The translations under genes were made by a program, and so were the position numbers. From the NCBI GenBank assembly GCA_934572355.1, contig CAKTKV010000020.1, forward strand, positions 1 to 13,789: a stretch of DNA of 13,789 bases, in the 5' to 3' direction. The notes below the pieces were generated by a model that worked only from the letters and a program-made list of their open reading frames with translations, did not search any database and was not told the DNA's origin. Within the stretch, counting starts at the first letter, position 1, and every line of letters begins with the position of its first letter. Below, piece after piece: positions 13,443 to 13,789 of the stretch. The stretch is from an uncultured Oscillospiraceae bacterium. Its GTDB lineage: Bacteria > Bacillota > Clostridia > Oscillospirales > Oscillospiraceae.

Positions 13443-13789
13443 TCACAGCTCGACCCTTGCCGGGGACGCGGGGTCATGTGAAAACAGCATCGCTCTGCAC
13501 TTGGGGTCGCACCGCAGGGTCTGTAAAAACTCCAACGATTTTGCCTGCAAGCCGCGGTCGAAGCCATAACCGGGAATAACCGAGTCGCACAGGTTATCCT
13601 CGCAGAAAGCGACGTCCGAGGCGAGGACGGCATAGTCGCCCCAGTATATGCCCGTGCCGACAGCCTTGAAGCGGTTGGCCGGCTCGCGCGTCACGAGCGT
13701 TGTGAATATGCCGTCGGTATGTCCTGGCGTGTAGATGCACAGAACGCTCTCATCGCCGAACAGATCAAAGCCCCGCCCGACCGGGCCAA
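13443..13789 (-). CDS. MBL-fold hydrolase, N-acyl homoserine lactonase-like (5' end off the window)
   Basis: Only the last 115 codons are present; the frame stays open to the window edge, starting in codon phase at 13787. YTPGHTDGIFTTLV carries the third metal-site His of the metallo-beta-lactamase fold. YAVLASDVAFCEDN carries the bridging Asp, and MLFSHDPASP carries the last metal His. The SDxxF and FSHDP spacing and the C-terminal layout match the AiiA/AttM-type lactonase group, which opens the lactone ring of acyl homoserine lactones or related esters. The HxHxDH motif would be upstream, beyond the window. A GTG at 13692-13694 could be mistaken for a start but lies in mid-domain. Lactonase activity is inferred; other MBL esterases look alike here. 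Confidence 0.82.
   Translation of the reverse strand, partial: GPVGRGFDLFGDESVLCIYTPGHTDGIFTTLVTREPANRFKAVGTGIYWGDYAVLASDVAFCEDNLCDSVIPGYGFDRGLQAKSLEFLQTLRCDPKCRAMLFSHDPASPARVEL

Overview
The window looks like part of a chromosome from a GC-rich Clostridia member, probably Oscillospiraceae or a relative. The evidence is AGGAGG-type ribosome binding sites, sigmaA-like promoters with 17-nt spacers, and a clostridial-type ECF sigma/membrane regulator pair. A SHMT, a class-3-like aldehyde dehydrogenase and a Cys-rich FMN hydroxy-acid oxidoreductase of the kind I associate with anaerobes also fit. This is inference from sequence style; no rRNA or marker phylogeny is available.

Layout. (1) 1-1026: a leftward lipoprotein gene with its own promoter, a two-hairpin leader and a terminator, followed by a strong leftward promoter firing out of the window. 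(2) 1150-3860: an ECF sigma factor translationally coupled to a 718-aa membrane-anchored putative anti-sigma/sensor protein that ends in YD (RHS-like) repeats. (3) 3861-5950: an AT-rich island (sampled lines about 32-43% GC, against about 60-67% in neighbours) with degenerate repeats, a long hairpin and one polytopic membrane protein resembling DUF6020. A 60-nt promoter-bearing sequence occurs at both ends as a direct repeat exactly 1880 nt apart. (4) 5965-10214: a probable four-gene transcription unit of hydroxy-acid oxidoreductase, aldehyde dehydrogenase, Nudix hydrolase and SLC13/ArsB-like permease. It runs from a TTGACA/CATAAT promoter to a strong terminator. (5) 10218-11519: glyA on the minus strand with its own promoter. 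(6) 11597-12752: a divergently transcribed membrane-anchored endonuclease/exonuclease/phosphatase-fold protein. (7) 12753-13789: a minus-strand pair, an AHL-lactonase-like MBL hydrolase (N-terminus off the window) and an ICMT/PEMT-like membrane methyltransferase. This pair converges on the terminator it shares with unit 6.

Working together. The sigma factor and the 718-aa protein form an envelope signalling module. The oxidoreductase and aldehyde dehydrogenase could oxidise an aldehyde and a 2-hydroxy acid in one catabolic route with the permease moving a carboxylate, but no substrate is shown. The most unusual features are the repeat-flanked AT-rich insertion, the YD-repeat tail on the sigma-linked regulator, and the TTGGTC/GACCAA operator-like palindromes ahead of the oxidoreductase. 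I see no CRISPR array, tRNA, rRNA, transposase or recognisable defence system.
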